Positions 15,664-22,961 of a stretch of 39,553 nt of DNA are shown in pieces. Every line of letters begins with the position of its first letter. Position 1 is the first letter of the stretch. The stretch spans positions 68,416 through 107,968 of the forward strand of contig CAJUFE010000010.1 of assembly GCA_910585635.1 (NCBI GenBank). The letters are read 5' to 3'. This DNA is from an uncultured Lachnospiraceae bacterium (GTDB lineage: Bacteria; Bacillota; Clostridia; Lachnospirales; Lachnospiraceae). A program made the translations under genes and the position numbers. The notes beneath the pieces were generated by a model. It was not told the origin of the DNA. It searched no databases and saw only the letters and a program-made list of their open reading frames with translations.

Positions 15664-16917
15664 ATGATCCGATTAGGAAAGGTACAGGAGCTTAAGGTCG
15701 TCAGGGAGAAAGCCTTTGGGGTCTATCTGGGAGAGGATGAAAAGAGCGAGAGCAGCGTGCTCCTTCCCAAAAGACAGGTCCCGGAAGGGACCAAGGTGGG
15801 CGATATGCTCCAGGTGTTCATCTATAAGGATTCCGAGGACCGGCTGATCGCCACTACGGGGATCCCTAAGCTCCAGGTGGGCCAGTGCGGTGTGCTGGAG
15901 GTCAAGGATGTGTCCAGGATCGGCGCGTTCCTGGATATGGGGCTGGAGAAGGATCTGCTGCTCCCCTTTAAAGAGCAGAGCCATCCGGTGAAGGTGGGGG
16001 ATACCTGCCTGGTGGCCCTCTATGTGGATCGGAGCAAGCGTCTGGCGGCTACCATGAAGGTGTACCCTTACATGAGCGATCAGTCACCTTATCATCAGGA
16101 TGACGAGGTGAAGGGCTGGATCTATGAGCTGAACGATATCCTGGGCGCCTTTGTGGCGGTAGACAATAAATATTATGGACTGATCCCGAAGAAGGAGATG
16201 TTCGGGGACTTCAAGGAAGGCGAAGAGGTGACCTGCCGCGTGATCAAGGTGCGGGAGGACGGAAAGCTGGACTTGAGCCCCAGAAAGAAAGCCTATCTCC
16301 AGATGGGCGCGGACGCGGAGCTGATCTTACAGGGGATCGAGGAGCAGGGAGGCGTGCTCCCCTTTGATGACAGCGCCAGCCCGGAGCAGATCCGGGAGAT
16401 GTTCCATATGAGCAAGAACGCATTTAAGCGGGCCGTAGGCCGCCTTTTGAAGGAAGGGAAGATCTGTCTGAAGGAAGGGCGGATCGAAAAGCTGGAGAGC
16501 GCCCCGGAGGGGGCTGAGAAGGCCGATGGGGCGAGAGCGGGCCGGATGCCGGAAAGGTCCGAGGGAGCGCGAGAGAGCCGGGGGCCGGAAAGGTCCGAGG
16601 AGGCGAGGGAGGGCCGGATGCCGGAAAGGTCCGAGGGAGCGCGAGAGAGCCGGATGCCGGAAAGGGCCGAGGGAGTGCGAGAGAGCCGGAGATCGGAAAG
16701 GTCTAAAGATCCGCGGGAGGACAGAAAGCCGAAAAGGCCCTGGGGCCTCAAGGAGGACCGGAGGCCGGATAAGGCAGGTGTCTTTAAGGAGAACGTCCGA
16801 CCGGGGAAAGCCCGGGGACCTAAGGAGGCCAGGGAGCCGGATAAAAACAGAGCATCTGAAGGAGACAAAATACGGAAAAGACCAGATCGGCCGGATAAAA
16901 AGGACCATTTGGGATAA
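15664..16917 (+). CDS. cvfB: CvfB-like S1 RNA-binding protein with repetitive charged tail
   Basis: This 417-residue protein resembles CvfB (YitL). Successive S1-type modules include LQVGQCGVLEVKDVSRIGAF (about 70-90), a second S1 region around KGWIYELNDILGAFVAVDNKYYGLI, and a winged-helix region (FHMSKNAFKRAVGRLLKEGKI, about 244-264). CvfB binds RNA and affects virulence factor expression in staphylococci; the role here is inferred. Normal members end near residue 280. Here about 135 extra residues follow, made of 12-residue repeats such as RMPERSEGARES and then Arg/Lys/Asp/Pro-rich sequence. The tail is highly charged, probably disordered, and may add RNA affinity. It is encoded by 36-bp direct repeats at about 16540-16700. 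A ribosome binding site (AGGAGG or AGGAGAGG) precedes the ATG. Confidence 0.88.
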   Translation: MIRLGKVQELKVVREKAFGVYLGEDEKSESSVLLPKRQVPEGTKVGDMLQVFIYKDSEDRLIATTGIPKLQVGQCGVLEVKDVSRIGAFLDMGLEKDLLLPFKEQSHPVKVGDTCLVALYVDRSKRLAATMKVYPYMSDQSPYHQDDEVKGWIYELNDILGAFVAVDNKYYGLIPKKEMFGDFKEGEEVTCRVIKVREDGKLDLSPRKKAYLQMGADAELILQGIEEQGGVLPFDDSASPEQIREMFHMSKNAFKRAVGRLLKEGKICLKEGRIEKLESAPEGAEKADGARAGRMPERSEGARESRGPERSEEAREGRMPERSEGARESRMPERAEGVRESRRSERSKDPREDRKPKRPWGLKEDRRPDKAGVFKENVRPGKARGPKEAREPDKNRASEGDKIRKRPDRPDKKDHLG

Positions 16918-16936
16918 AACTGGATAGAGGCAACGA

Positions 16937-16978
16937 GAACAGGCGGCCGACGTTTTAAGGCCGCCTGTTCTGCTTATA
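16937..16978 (+). terminator. Strong hairpin after cvfB
   Basis: GAACAGGCGGCC (16937-16948) pairs perfectly with GGCCGCCTGTTC (16959-16970). The tail TGCTTATA is only weakly T-rich, so termination may be partial. Confidence 0.7.
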
Positions 16979-17048
16979 GCACGGCACAGCACAAAAAACG
17001 GTCATAGCTGTATGGCTGTGAGCCGATCATGGCAGCAAGGACGGGCCC

Positions 17049-17176
17049 ATGCCAGAGGATGTGCATGCCAGAGGATGTGCATGCCAGAGGATGTGCATGC
17101 CAAAGGATGTGCATGCCAGAGGATGTGCATGCCAGAGGATGTGCATGCCAGGGGATGTGCATGCCAAAGGATGTGC
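17049..17176. repeat. Eight 16-bp tandem repeats before the YitT gene
   Basis: The unit ATGCCAGAGGATGTGC is repeated eight times with only G/A or A/G variants at two positions. Each junction creates GCATGC. The array ends 16 bases before the start codon, immediately before the ribosome binding site. The unit length is not a multiple of three, and it occupies the presumed leader or promoter. Confidence 0.93.
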
Positions 17177-17192
17177 AGGACGGAGGGATAGC

Positions 17193-18059
17193 ATGAAAGA
17201 GGCGATAGGAGCAGCGATAACAAAACGGACCGGGGTCCGGGATGTTTTTTTGATGGTGGCAGGCTCGTTCATCATGGGCTTTGCCATCAAAAACATCTAC
17301 GACCAGGCGGGACTGGTGACCGGCGGCGTGTCCGGTGTGGCCATCATCATGAAAGAAACGGCCGGGATCCCGCTCTGGTGTACGAACACAGCCTTGAACA
17401 TCCCCTTGTTCCTGGTGGCTCTGAAGATGAAGGGCTGGGGTTTTATCAAGCGGACCATCGTGGCTACGGCGGCGCTGTCCCTCTCGCTGTATATCATACC
17501 GGAGGTCAGTCTGATCCCCGGCGACGACCTTCTGCTGACCGCATTGTTCGGCGGGCTGATCAGCGGAGTGGGGACCGGGATGGTGTTCCTGGCCCAGTCC
17601 ACCACCGGGGGCACCGATATGCTGGCGGCTCTGATCCAGAAGAAGATGCCCCATTACACCATCGCCCAGATCATGCAGGTGCTGGATGCCTTGGTGGTCC
17701 TAGCAGGGGCCGCGGTCTTCGGGATCCGCTCCGCCCTGTATGCGCTGATCACGATCTACGGGCTGGCCAGGGTCTCTGACGGGCTGCTGGAGGGCCTTAA
17801 ATTCTCCAAGATGGTGCTGATCATATCTGACCAGTATCCGGATATCGCCCAGGCCATCATGGAGGAGATGAGCCGGGGGGTCACCGGCCTGGATGCCACC
17901 GGGATGTACTCAGGTCAGGGGCGGCAGATGCTCTGCTGTGTAGTCTCCAAGAAGGAGATCAGCCAGTTAAAGGAGCTGGTGAGGCGCTTTGACCGGCGGG
18001 CCTTTGTGATCGTCAGTGACGTCCGGGAGGTCCTGGGAGAGGGATTTATCGAGTATTGA
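17193..18059 (+). CDS. YitT-family membrane protein (DUF161/DUF2179)
   Basis: This 288-residue protein has about five or six transmembrane segments (beginning DVFLMVAGSFIMGFAIKNIY), including the family signature GLVTGGVSGVAIIM and STTGGTDMLAALI. A soluble C-terminal DUF2179 domain follows (about 205-285, KMVLIISDQYPDIAQAIMEE and GRQMLCCVVSKKEISQLKEL). YitT proteins are widespread in Firmicutes and thought to be transporters, but substrate is unknown. The ATG at 17193 is chosen because GGAGGG lies a few bases before it; the upstream extension of the frame is an artefact of translating the 16-bp array. No terminator was recognised after it. Confidence 0.93.
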   Translation: MKEAIGAAITKRTGVRDVFLMVAGSFIMGFAIKNIYDQAGLVTGGVSGVAIIMKETAGIPLWCTNTALNIPLFLVALKMKGWGFIKRTIVATAALSLSLYIIPEVSLIPGDDLLLTALFGGLISGVGTGMVFLAQSTTGGTDMLAALIQKKMPHYTIAQIMQVLDALVVLAGAAVFGIRSALYALITIYGLARVSDGLLEGLKFSKMVLIISDQYPDIAQAIMEEMSRGVTGLDATGMYSGQGRQMLCCVVSKKEISQLKELVRRFDRRAFVIVSDVREVLGEGFIEY

Positions 18060-18364
18060 ACGGCTGTCAGGGCCACATGTTGTGTCACATTTCACGAAAA
18101 AAAAGCTGCCTGGGGCGAAATAATACCATTGGACAACAATATTTACGATCTTGTCAGAATAAAATTGTTTGAAATTTGACACATCGGATATTTTTTAAAT
18201 TGGATATACAGATCCAACAAAATTAAAAAATCCTTTTTGTCTACTTCATGTATAGTAAAAAAGCCAAAATTCCAGTATCATCATTCCAGATGCAAAAAGA
18301 GGGACGGTAAGACAGCCCCGGATGTTCAACAAGATCATATCTTTCAAAAGCAGGAGGAATCATA
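18060..18364. other. AT-rich intergenic region before msmK
   Basis: No gene is seen. TTGACA at 18176-18181 could be a -35 element, but no good -10 lies at the right distance. TATAGT near 18250 lacks a clear -35. The region is much more AT-rich than its neighbours and probably holds the msmK promoter and its regulation. Confidence 0.5.
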
Positions 18365-19477
18365 ATGGCTAGTTTATCATTAAGACATGTTGAGAAAAGG
18401 TACCCCAACGGATACGTAGCAGTTAAGGATTTTAATCTTGAGATCGCCGATAAGGAATTTGTTATCTTCGTAGGACCGTCCGGATGCGGCAAGTCCACCA
18501 CCCTTCGTATGATCGCAGGCCTGGAGGATATCTCCTCCGGTGAATTATACATCGATGACAAGCTGGTCAATGACGTAGAGCCCAAGGACCGCGACATCGC
18601 CATGGTCTTCCAGAACTACGCGCTGTATCCCCATATGTCCGTATATGATAACATGGCATTTGGCCTGAAGCTGCGCAAGACCCCGAAGGATGAGATCGAC
18701 AAGCTGGTCCAGGAAGCAGCCAGGATCCTCGACCTGTCCCATCTGTTAGACAGAAAGCCGAAGGCATTATCCGGCGGCCAGAGACAGCGTGTGGCCATGG
18801 GCCGTGCGATCGTCCGCCAGCCGAAGGTGTTCCTGATGGATGAGCCGCTGTCCAACCTGGATGCCAAGCTGAGAGGCCAGATGAGGATCGAGATCTCCAA
18901 GCTGCATCAGAGACTGGGATCCACCATCATCTACGTTACCCATGACCAGACCGAGGCTATGACCCTGGGTACCAGGATCGTCGTTATGAAGGACGGTATC
19001 GTACAGCAGGTAGATTCTCCCCAGAACCTGTATGACAAGCCAGGTAATAAGTTCGTGGCAGGCTTCATCGGCGCACCGCAGATGAACTTAGTGGACGCTA
19101 CCGTGGCTAAGAGCGGTTCCGACGTGACCCTGACCTTTGGCGGTGACACCATCGCGTTACCGGCGGACAAGGCGAAGAAGCTGGAAGCTGCAGGCTACAT
19201 CGGCAAGACCGTGACCATGGGCATCCGTCCGGAAGATCTTCATGATGACGAGGCTTGGTTAGCGGCGAACCCCAAGGCTGTCCTGACCACCACTATCCGT
19301 GTATACGAGATGCTGGGTGCTGAAGTGTTCTTATACTTCGATATCCAGGATACCAGCTGCACAGCCCGTGTGAACCCGCGTACCACCGCAAGACCTGGTG
19401 ATACCGTGAAGCTGGCTATGGACCTGACCAAGATCCATATCTTTGATAAAGACACCGAGAACGTAGTGCTGAACTAA
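18365..19477 (+). CDS. msmK: Sugar ABC transporter ATPase (MsmK/UgpC/MsmX type)
   Basis: This 370-residue carbohydrate-uptake (CUT1) ATPase has Walker A GPSGCGKST (about 38-46), the Q-loop in VFQNYALYPHM, signature LSGGQRQR (about 135), Walker B VFLMDEPLSNLD and the switch histidine in YVTHDQTEAM. A C-terminal MalK-like OB/TOBE regulatory domain follows from about residue 235. No permease or solute-binding protein gene is adjacent. In Firmicutes such lone MsmK/MsmX proteins energise several sugar importers, so a shared role is likely. An AGGAGG ribosome binding site precedes the ATG, codon use is strongly biased as in highly expressed genes, and a terminator follows directly. Confidence 0.94.
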   Translation: MASLSLRHVEKRYPNGYVAVKDFNLEIADKEFVIFVGPSGCGKSTTLRMIAGLEDISSGELYIDDKLVNDVEPKDRDIAMVFQNYALYPHMSVYDNMAFGLKLRKTPKDEIDKLVQEAARILDLSHLLDRKPKALSGGQRQRVAMGRAIVRQPKVFLMDEPLSNLDAKLRGQMRIEISKLHQRLGSTIIYVTHDQTEAMTLGTRIVVMKDGIVQQVDSPQNLYDKPGNKFVAGFIGAPQMNLVDATVAKSGSDVTLTFGGDTIALPADKAKKLEAAGYIGKTVTMGIRPEDLHDDEAWLAANPKAVLTTTIRVYEMLGAEVFLYFDIQDTSCTARVNPRTTARPGDTVKLAMDLTKIHIFDKDTENVVLN

Positions 19478-19504
19478 GTTTGAGACGATAAAAAGTTTAA
19501 AAAG

Positions 19505-19537
19505 AGCAGGCGGGTTTCGATACCCGCTTGCTTTTTT
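19505..19537 (+). terminator. Intrinsic terminator of msmK
   Basis: AGCAGGCGGGT (19505-19515) pairs with ACCCGCTTGCT (19522-19532, one G-T pair) around TTCGAT, followed by TTTTT. Confidence 0.92.
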
Positions 19538-19568
19538 GTACCATATGCATTAAGATAGTAAAGAAGGT

Positions 19569-19719
19569 AACAGTTCAGATAGGTCTGCGCACTTGTTTGC
19601 GCTGACCGTACGACATTGTACCCTTTGGGTAAAACGTAGTGGTTGCAGGCATACGGCCGATCGCGGAGTGATCTTGAACGACCGTATGCGGTGACAGTCC
19701 GGATGTTGTCTGAACTGTG
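19569..19719. repeat. 150-bp inverted-repeat element between msmK and the CdaR gene
   Basis: ACAGTTCAGA (19570-19579) is inverted at 19709-19718. Inner arms are GCATACGG (19649-19656) and CCGTATGC (19682-19689), plus a small GCGCA/TGCGC hairpin at about 19587-19602. The outer end GTAACAGTTCAG resembles the end GTTACTTTTCAC of the element at 5419-5618. Both also carry a CCC-AAAGGG or CCCTTTGGG block. No gene is present in 19538-19807. Confidence 0.6.
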
Positions 19720-19807
19720 AAAGAAGTGATGGACAAGTCCGGACTCCGCGTGGCGCCCGCTTAGAAGGGCTGCGCCAGGCGTATCTGAAGGTAAAGGAGA
19801 GATCGAC

Positions 19808-20896
19808 ATGATATCAAATCAAATCTTGCAGACGACTATCGAAGGCTTAAAAGGGATCACCAGGATCGATCTGTGCATCTGTGACACGGAGGGTAAAGTG
19901 CTGGCCACTACCTTTAATGATGCGGAGGAATATGAGAATTCCATCCTGGCGTTCGTGGACTCTCCTGCGGACAGCCAGGTCATCCAGGGCTATCAGTTTT
20001 TCAAGGTCTTTGACGAGCATCAGTTAGAGTATATCCTGCTGGCCAAGGGCGGCAGTGACGACGTATATATGGTCGGGAAGCTGGCGGCTTTCCAGGTCCA
20101 GAACCTCCTTGTGGCCTATAAGGAGCGGTTCGATAAGGACAATTTCATCAAGAACCTGCTCTTAGATAACCTCCTCCTGGTGGATATCTATAACCGGGCG
20201 AAGAAGCTCCACATCGAGACCAATGTGAAGCGGGTGGTCTACCTGATCGAGACCCAGCACGAGAAGGATGTGAACGCATTAGAGACGGTGCGCAGCCTTT
20301 TTGCCGGCAAGACCAAGGACTTCATCACCGCCGTGGATGAGAAGAACATCATCCTGGTGAAGGAAGTGAAGCCTAACGAGACCTACGAGAGCTTGGAGAA
20401 GACCGCCAGCACCATCCTGGACATGCTGAACACGGAAGCCATGACCAAGGTCCATGTGGCCTTCGGTACGATCGTAAATGAGATCAAGGAGGTATCCCGT
20501 TCTTATAAGGAAGCGAAGATGGCTCTGGATGTGGGGAAGATCTTCTACAGCGGGAAGAACGTGGTGGCCTACGCCCATCTGGGGATCGGACGCCTGATCT
20601 ATCAGCTGCCCCTGCCCCTGTGCCGGATGTTCATCAAGGAGATCTTTGATAATAAGACTCCCGATGATTTCGACGACGAGACCCTGGCCACGATCAATAA
20701 ATTCTTTGAGAACAGCCTGAACGTCTCCGAGACCTCCAGACAGCTCTATATCCACCGCAACACGCTGGTGTACCGTCTGGATAAGCTACAGAAGAGCACC
20801 GGTCTGGACCTGCGGGTCTTCGAGGATGCGATCACCTTTAAGATCGCCCTGATGGTGGTCAAGTATATGAAGTACATGGAGAGCCTGGAATATTGA
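19808..20896 (+). CDS. CdaR/PucR-family transcriptional regulator
   Basis: This 362-residue protein has an N-terminal sensory region (about 1-120, probably the sugar-diacid-recognition or PAS-like fold), a GGDEF-like middle region (about 135-260) and a C-terminal PucR helix-turn-helix. The latter is NVSETSRQLYIHRNTLVYRLDK (about 307-328), ending with the family's DLRVFEDAITFKIAL. Relatives activate sugar-acid, purine or amino-acid pathways. Its position after msmK hints at carbohydrate sensing, but ftsE begins two bases after its stop, so it may instead be co-transcribed with the division cluster. AAAGGAG precedes the ATG. The effector is unknown. Confidence 0.88.
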   Translation: MISNQILQTTIEGLKGITRIDLCICDTEGKVLATTFNDAEEYENSILAFVDSPADSQVIQGYQFFKVFDEHQLEYILLAKGGSDDVYMVGKLAAFQVQNLLVAYKERFDKDNFIKNLLLDNLLLVDIYNRAKKLHIETNVKRVVYLIETQHEKDVNALETVRSLFAGKTKDFITAVDEKNIILVKEVKPNETYESLEKTASTILDMLNTEAMTKVHVAFGTIVNEIKEVSRSYKEAKMALDVGKIFYSGKNVVAYAHLGIGRLIYQLPLPLCRMFIKEIFDNKTPDDFDDETLATINKFFENSLNVSETSRQLYIHRNTLVYRLDKLQKSTGLDLRVFEDAITFKIALMVVKYMKYMESLEY

Positions 20897-20897
20897 C

Positions 20898-21578
20898 ATG
20901 ATCCGATTGAGCGATGTGAGCATGATCTACAAGGCAGGGAACAAAGCCCTGCAGGACGTCTCCTTCACCGTGGAGGCGGGCGGCTTTGTGTTCATCGTAG
21001 GCCGGAGCGGCTCGGGAAAGAGCACACTCCTAAAGCTTTTGCTCAAGGAGCTGGAGCCTTCCTCCGGACAGATCTTGGTGAACGGCGTGGATCTGGGGGA
21101 TATGCCCAGACGGCATATCCCCAGATACCGCAGGACCTTGGGGGTGGTCTTCCAGGATTTCCGCCTTTTAAAGGACCGGAACGTCTTTGAGAACGTGGCC
21201 TTTGCCCTGCGGGTGACCGGCGCCTCCGGCAGACAGATCCGGGAGCGGGTCCCCCGCATGCTCGGGATGGTGGGCCTGTCCTCCAAGTACAAAGCCTATC
21301 CCGAGCAGCTTTCCGGCGGAGAGCAGCAGCGGGTGGCGATCGCCAGAGCCCTGATCAACCGGCCGGATGTACTCTTGGCAGACGAGCCTACAGGGAACTT
21401 AGACAGCTTCCACGCGGTGGAGATCATGAAGCTTTTGGAGAAGATCAGCCAGCGGGGGACCACCGTGCTGGTGGTGACCCACAGCCATGAGATCGTGGAG
21501 ACCATGGGGAAACGGGTGATCACGCTGGAGAAGGGCCGGGTGGTCCGGGATGAGGACTGCTGGTATCTGGACGCGTGA
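20898..21578 (+). CDS. ftsE: Cell division ATP-binding protein FtsE
   Basis: This 226-residue ABC ATPase pairs with FtsX at the division site and controls peptidoglycan hydrolases. Features are Walker A GRSGSGKST (about 34-42), the FtsE-type Q-loop VVFQDFRLL, signature LSGGEQQRVAIARAL and Walker B VLLADEPTGNLD. The start codon lies one base beyond the regulator's stop, and no clear ribosome binding site is seen, so translation is probably coupled to the upstream gene. A 37-bp repeat array begins at its stop and separates it from ftsX, an unusual interruption of a normally tight ftsE-ftsX pair. Confidence 0.95.
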   Translation: MIRLSDVSMIYKAGNKALQDVSFTVEAGGFVFIVGRSGSGKSTLLKLLLKELEPSSGQILVNGVDLGDMPRRHIPRYRRTLGVVFQDFRLLKDRNVFENVAFALRVTGASGRQIRERVPRMLGMVGLSSKYKAYPEQLSGGEQQRVAIARALINRPDVLLADEPTGNLDSFHAVEIMKLLEKISQRGTTVLVVTHSHEIVETMGKRVITLEKGRVVRDEDCWYLDA

Positions 21579-21800
21579 GCCGTAGCAGTCCGGAGGGATA
21601 AGGATCAGTGCGGTGGCCGTAGCAGCCCGGAGGGACAAGGATCGGTGCGGCGGCCGGGGCAGCCCGGAGGGACAAGGATCGGTGCGGCGGCCGTAGGAGC
21701 CCGGAGGGATAAGGATCGGTGCGGCGGCCGTAGCAGCCCAGAGGGACAAGGATCGGTGCGGCGGTCGGGGCAGCCCGGAGGGACCGGGACCGGTGCGGAC
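21579..21800. repeat. Six 37-bp tandem repeats between ftsE and ftsX
   Basis: Units start at 21579, 21616, 21653, 21690, 21727 and 21764, with the core GCCGTAGCAGCCCGGAGGGA followed by CAAGGATCGGTGCGGCG. Variants are mostly single substitutions. Units adjoin without spacers, so it is not CRISPR. Each contains CGGAGGGA, a ribosome-binding-site-like motif, but no start codon follows it. Confidence 0.93.
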
Positions 21801-21884
21801 AGAGCCGACAGAGCCGGCCGGGCCGGACAGACTGGCCGGACATGCAGGGATCGGGGACGGGATGACCAGGGAGTGGTACAGAAC

Positions 21885-22793
21885 ATGAAGATCGGCACAT
21901 GCTTTTATTGCCTGAAACAGGGTTTGATCAATATACGCAGAAATCTCCTCCATTCGCTGGCGTCTGCCGCTACGATCTCTGCGTGTATTTTTTTATTTTG
22001 TCTGCTCTTTTCCATCACCGAAAACGTGCGGTATCTGGCCCGGTCAGTGGGAACGATCGTGGGCATTACCGTTTTTTTTGATGAGGAGCTGGGGGAGGAG
22101 GCGATCCTTACGATCGCGGACCAGGTGGAGGGCTGGGCGGAGGTAGACCAGCTCCACTATATCTCCGCCGAGGCAGCGTGGGAGGAGTTCCGGTCGGAAT
22201 ATTTCGCCGGGCGGGAGGAGCTGGCAGAAGGCTTTGCCCAGGATAACCCATTAGCCGGTTCCGCTTCCCTGGAAGTCTTTTTAAAGGATATGGATATACA
22301 GGAACAGGTGGTAGAGCGGCTCTATTCCATAGAAGGGGTCCGGCAGGTGAACCATTCCAGCCTGGTGGCGGCCGGCCTGGAGAGCATAGAGCGGGTGATC
22401 GGTCTGGTATCCGGCCTGGTCATAGCCGTATTGCTGGCCGTGTCTGTTTTCCTGATCGGCAATACGATCTCTGTGGCAGCGGCTTTTCGGAAAAATGAAA
22501 ACCATATCATGCGTCTGATCGGGGCGACTAATGGGTTCATCCGGGCGCCCTTTCTGGTGGAGGGGCTCCTTTTAGGCCTGGTGGGGGCGGGGATCCCGCT
22601 GGTGGGGATCTATCAGCTCTATACCAGGGCAGCGGAGCATATCCAGGCCCATTACAGTCTGCTGACCGGTTTTTTCACGCCGGTGCCCGTGAGGGAGCTG
22701 CTGCCGGTCATGGGGGCCGTGGCCCTGGGGCTGGGAGCCGGGATCGGGCTTTTTGGGAGTTTCTTTGCGATACGGAGACATCTGCGTGTGTGA
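21885..22793 (+). CDS. ftsX: Cell division protein FtsX
   Basis: This 302-residue membrane protein has a cytoplasmic N-terminus (KIGTCFYCLKQGLINIRRNL), a first transmembrane helix (about 30-50), an extracytoplasmic domain (about 55-165) that engages the hydrolase partner, and three further helices (about 175-195, 225-250, 270-295). It forms the ABC-like FtsEX complex and relays ATP hydrolysis to a periplasmic or wall-facing hydrolase, very likely the M23 protein encoded next. The ATG at 21885 begins the recognisable FtsX sequence. The frame stays open upstream to 21645 only because the repeat array happens to be readable. The ribosome binding site (AGGGAG) is weak and 12 bases away. Confidence 0.94.
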   Translation: MKIGTCFYCLKQGLINIRRNLLHSLASAATISACIFLFCLLFSITENVRYLARSVGTIVGITVFFDEELGEEAILTIADQVEGWAEVDQLHYISAEAAWEEFRSEYFAGREELAEGFAQDNPLAGSASLEVFLKDMDIQEQVVERLYSIEGVRQVNHSSLVAAGLESIERVIGLVSGLVIAVLLAVSVFLIGNTISVAAAFRKNENHIMRLIGATNGFIRAPFLVEGLLLGLVGAGIPLVGIYQLYTRAAEHIQAHYSLLTGFFTPVPVRELLPVMGAVALGLGAGIGLFGSFFAIRRHLRV

Positions 22794-22961
22794 TGGAGAT
22801 ATAAAGACTCCGGTAAGCGCCGATGCCCTCCTTGACAAGAGCGGGTCCCTTTTGTGACATGCCCCTCCCTCCGCTAGGTGGCTGGCTGCGATATAGACCT
22901 TTGGCAATGATGTGGCGGGAGCTATAGGATAAGGGCCTGGGAGAAGGTGAGGAGAGCACAG

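Noticed and set aside
17049..17192. Cysteine-rich N-terminal extension of the YitT protein (RGCACQRMCMP repeats)
   Set aside because: It is only the translation of the 16-bp array. A good ribosome binding site and start lie after it at 17193.
18176..18260. Clear sigma-A promoter for msmK
   Set aside because: TTGACA is present, but no acceptable -10 lies 16-18 bases downstream, so it is mentioned only as a possibility.
21579..21800. 37-bp repeats as a CRISPR array
   Set aside because: Units adjoin directly with no unique spacers, and no cas genes are present.
21645..21884. Long Gly/Arg-rich N-terminal extension of FtsX
   Set aside because: It is readable by chance through the 37-bp array. 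Recognisable FtsX sequence begins at the ATG at 21885.
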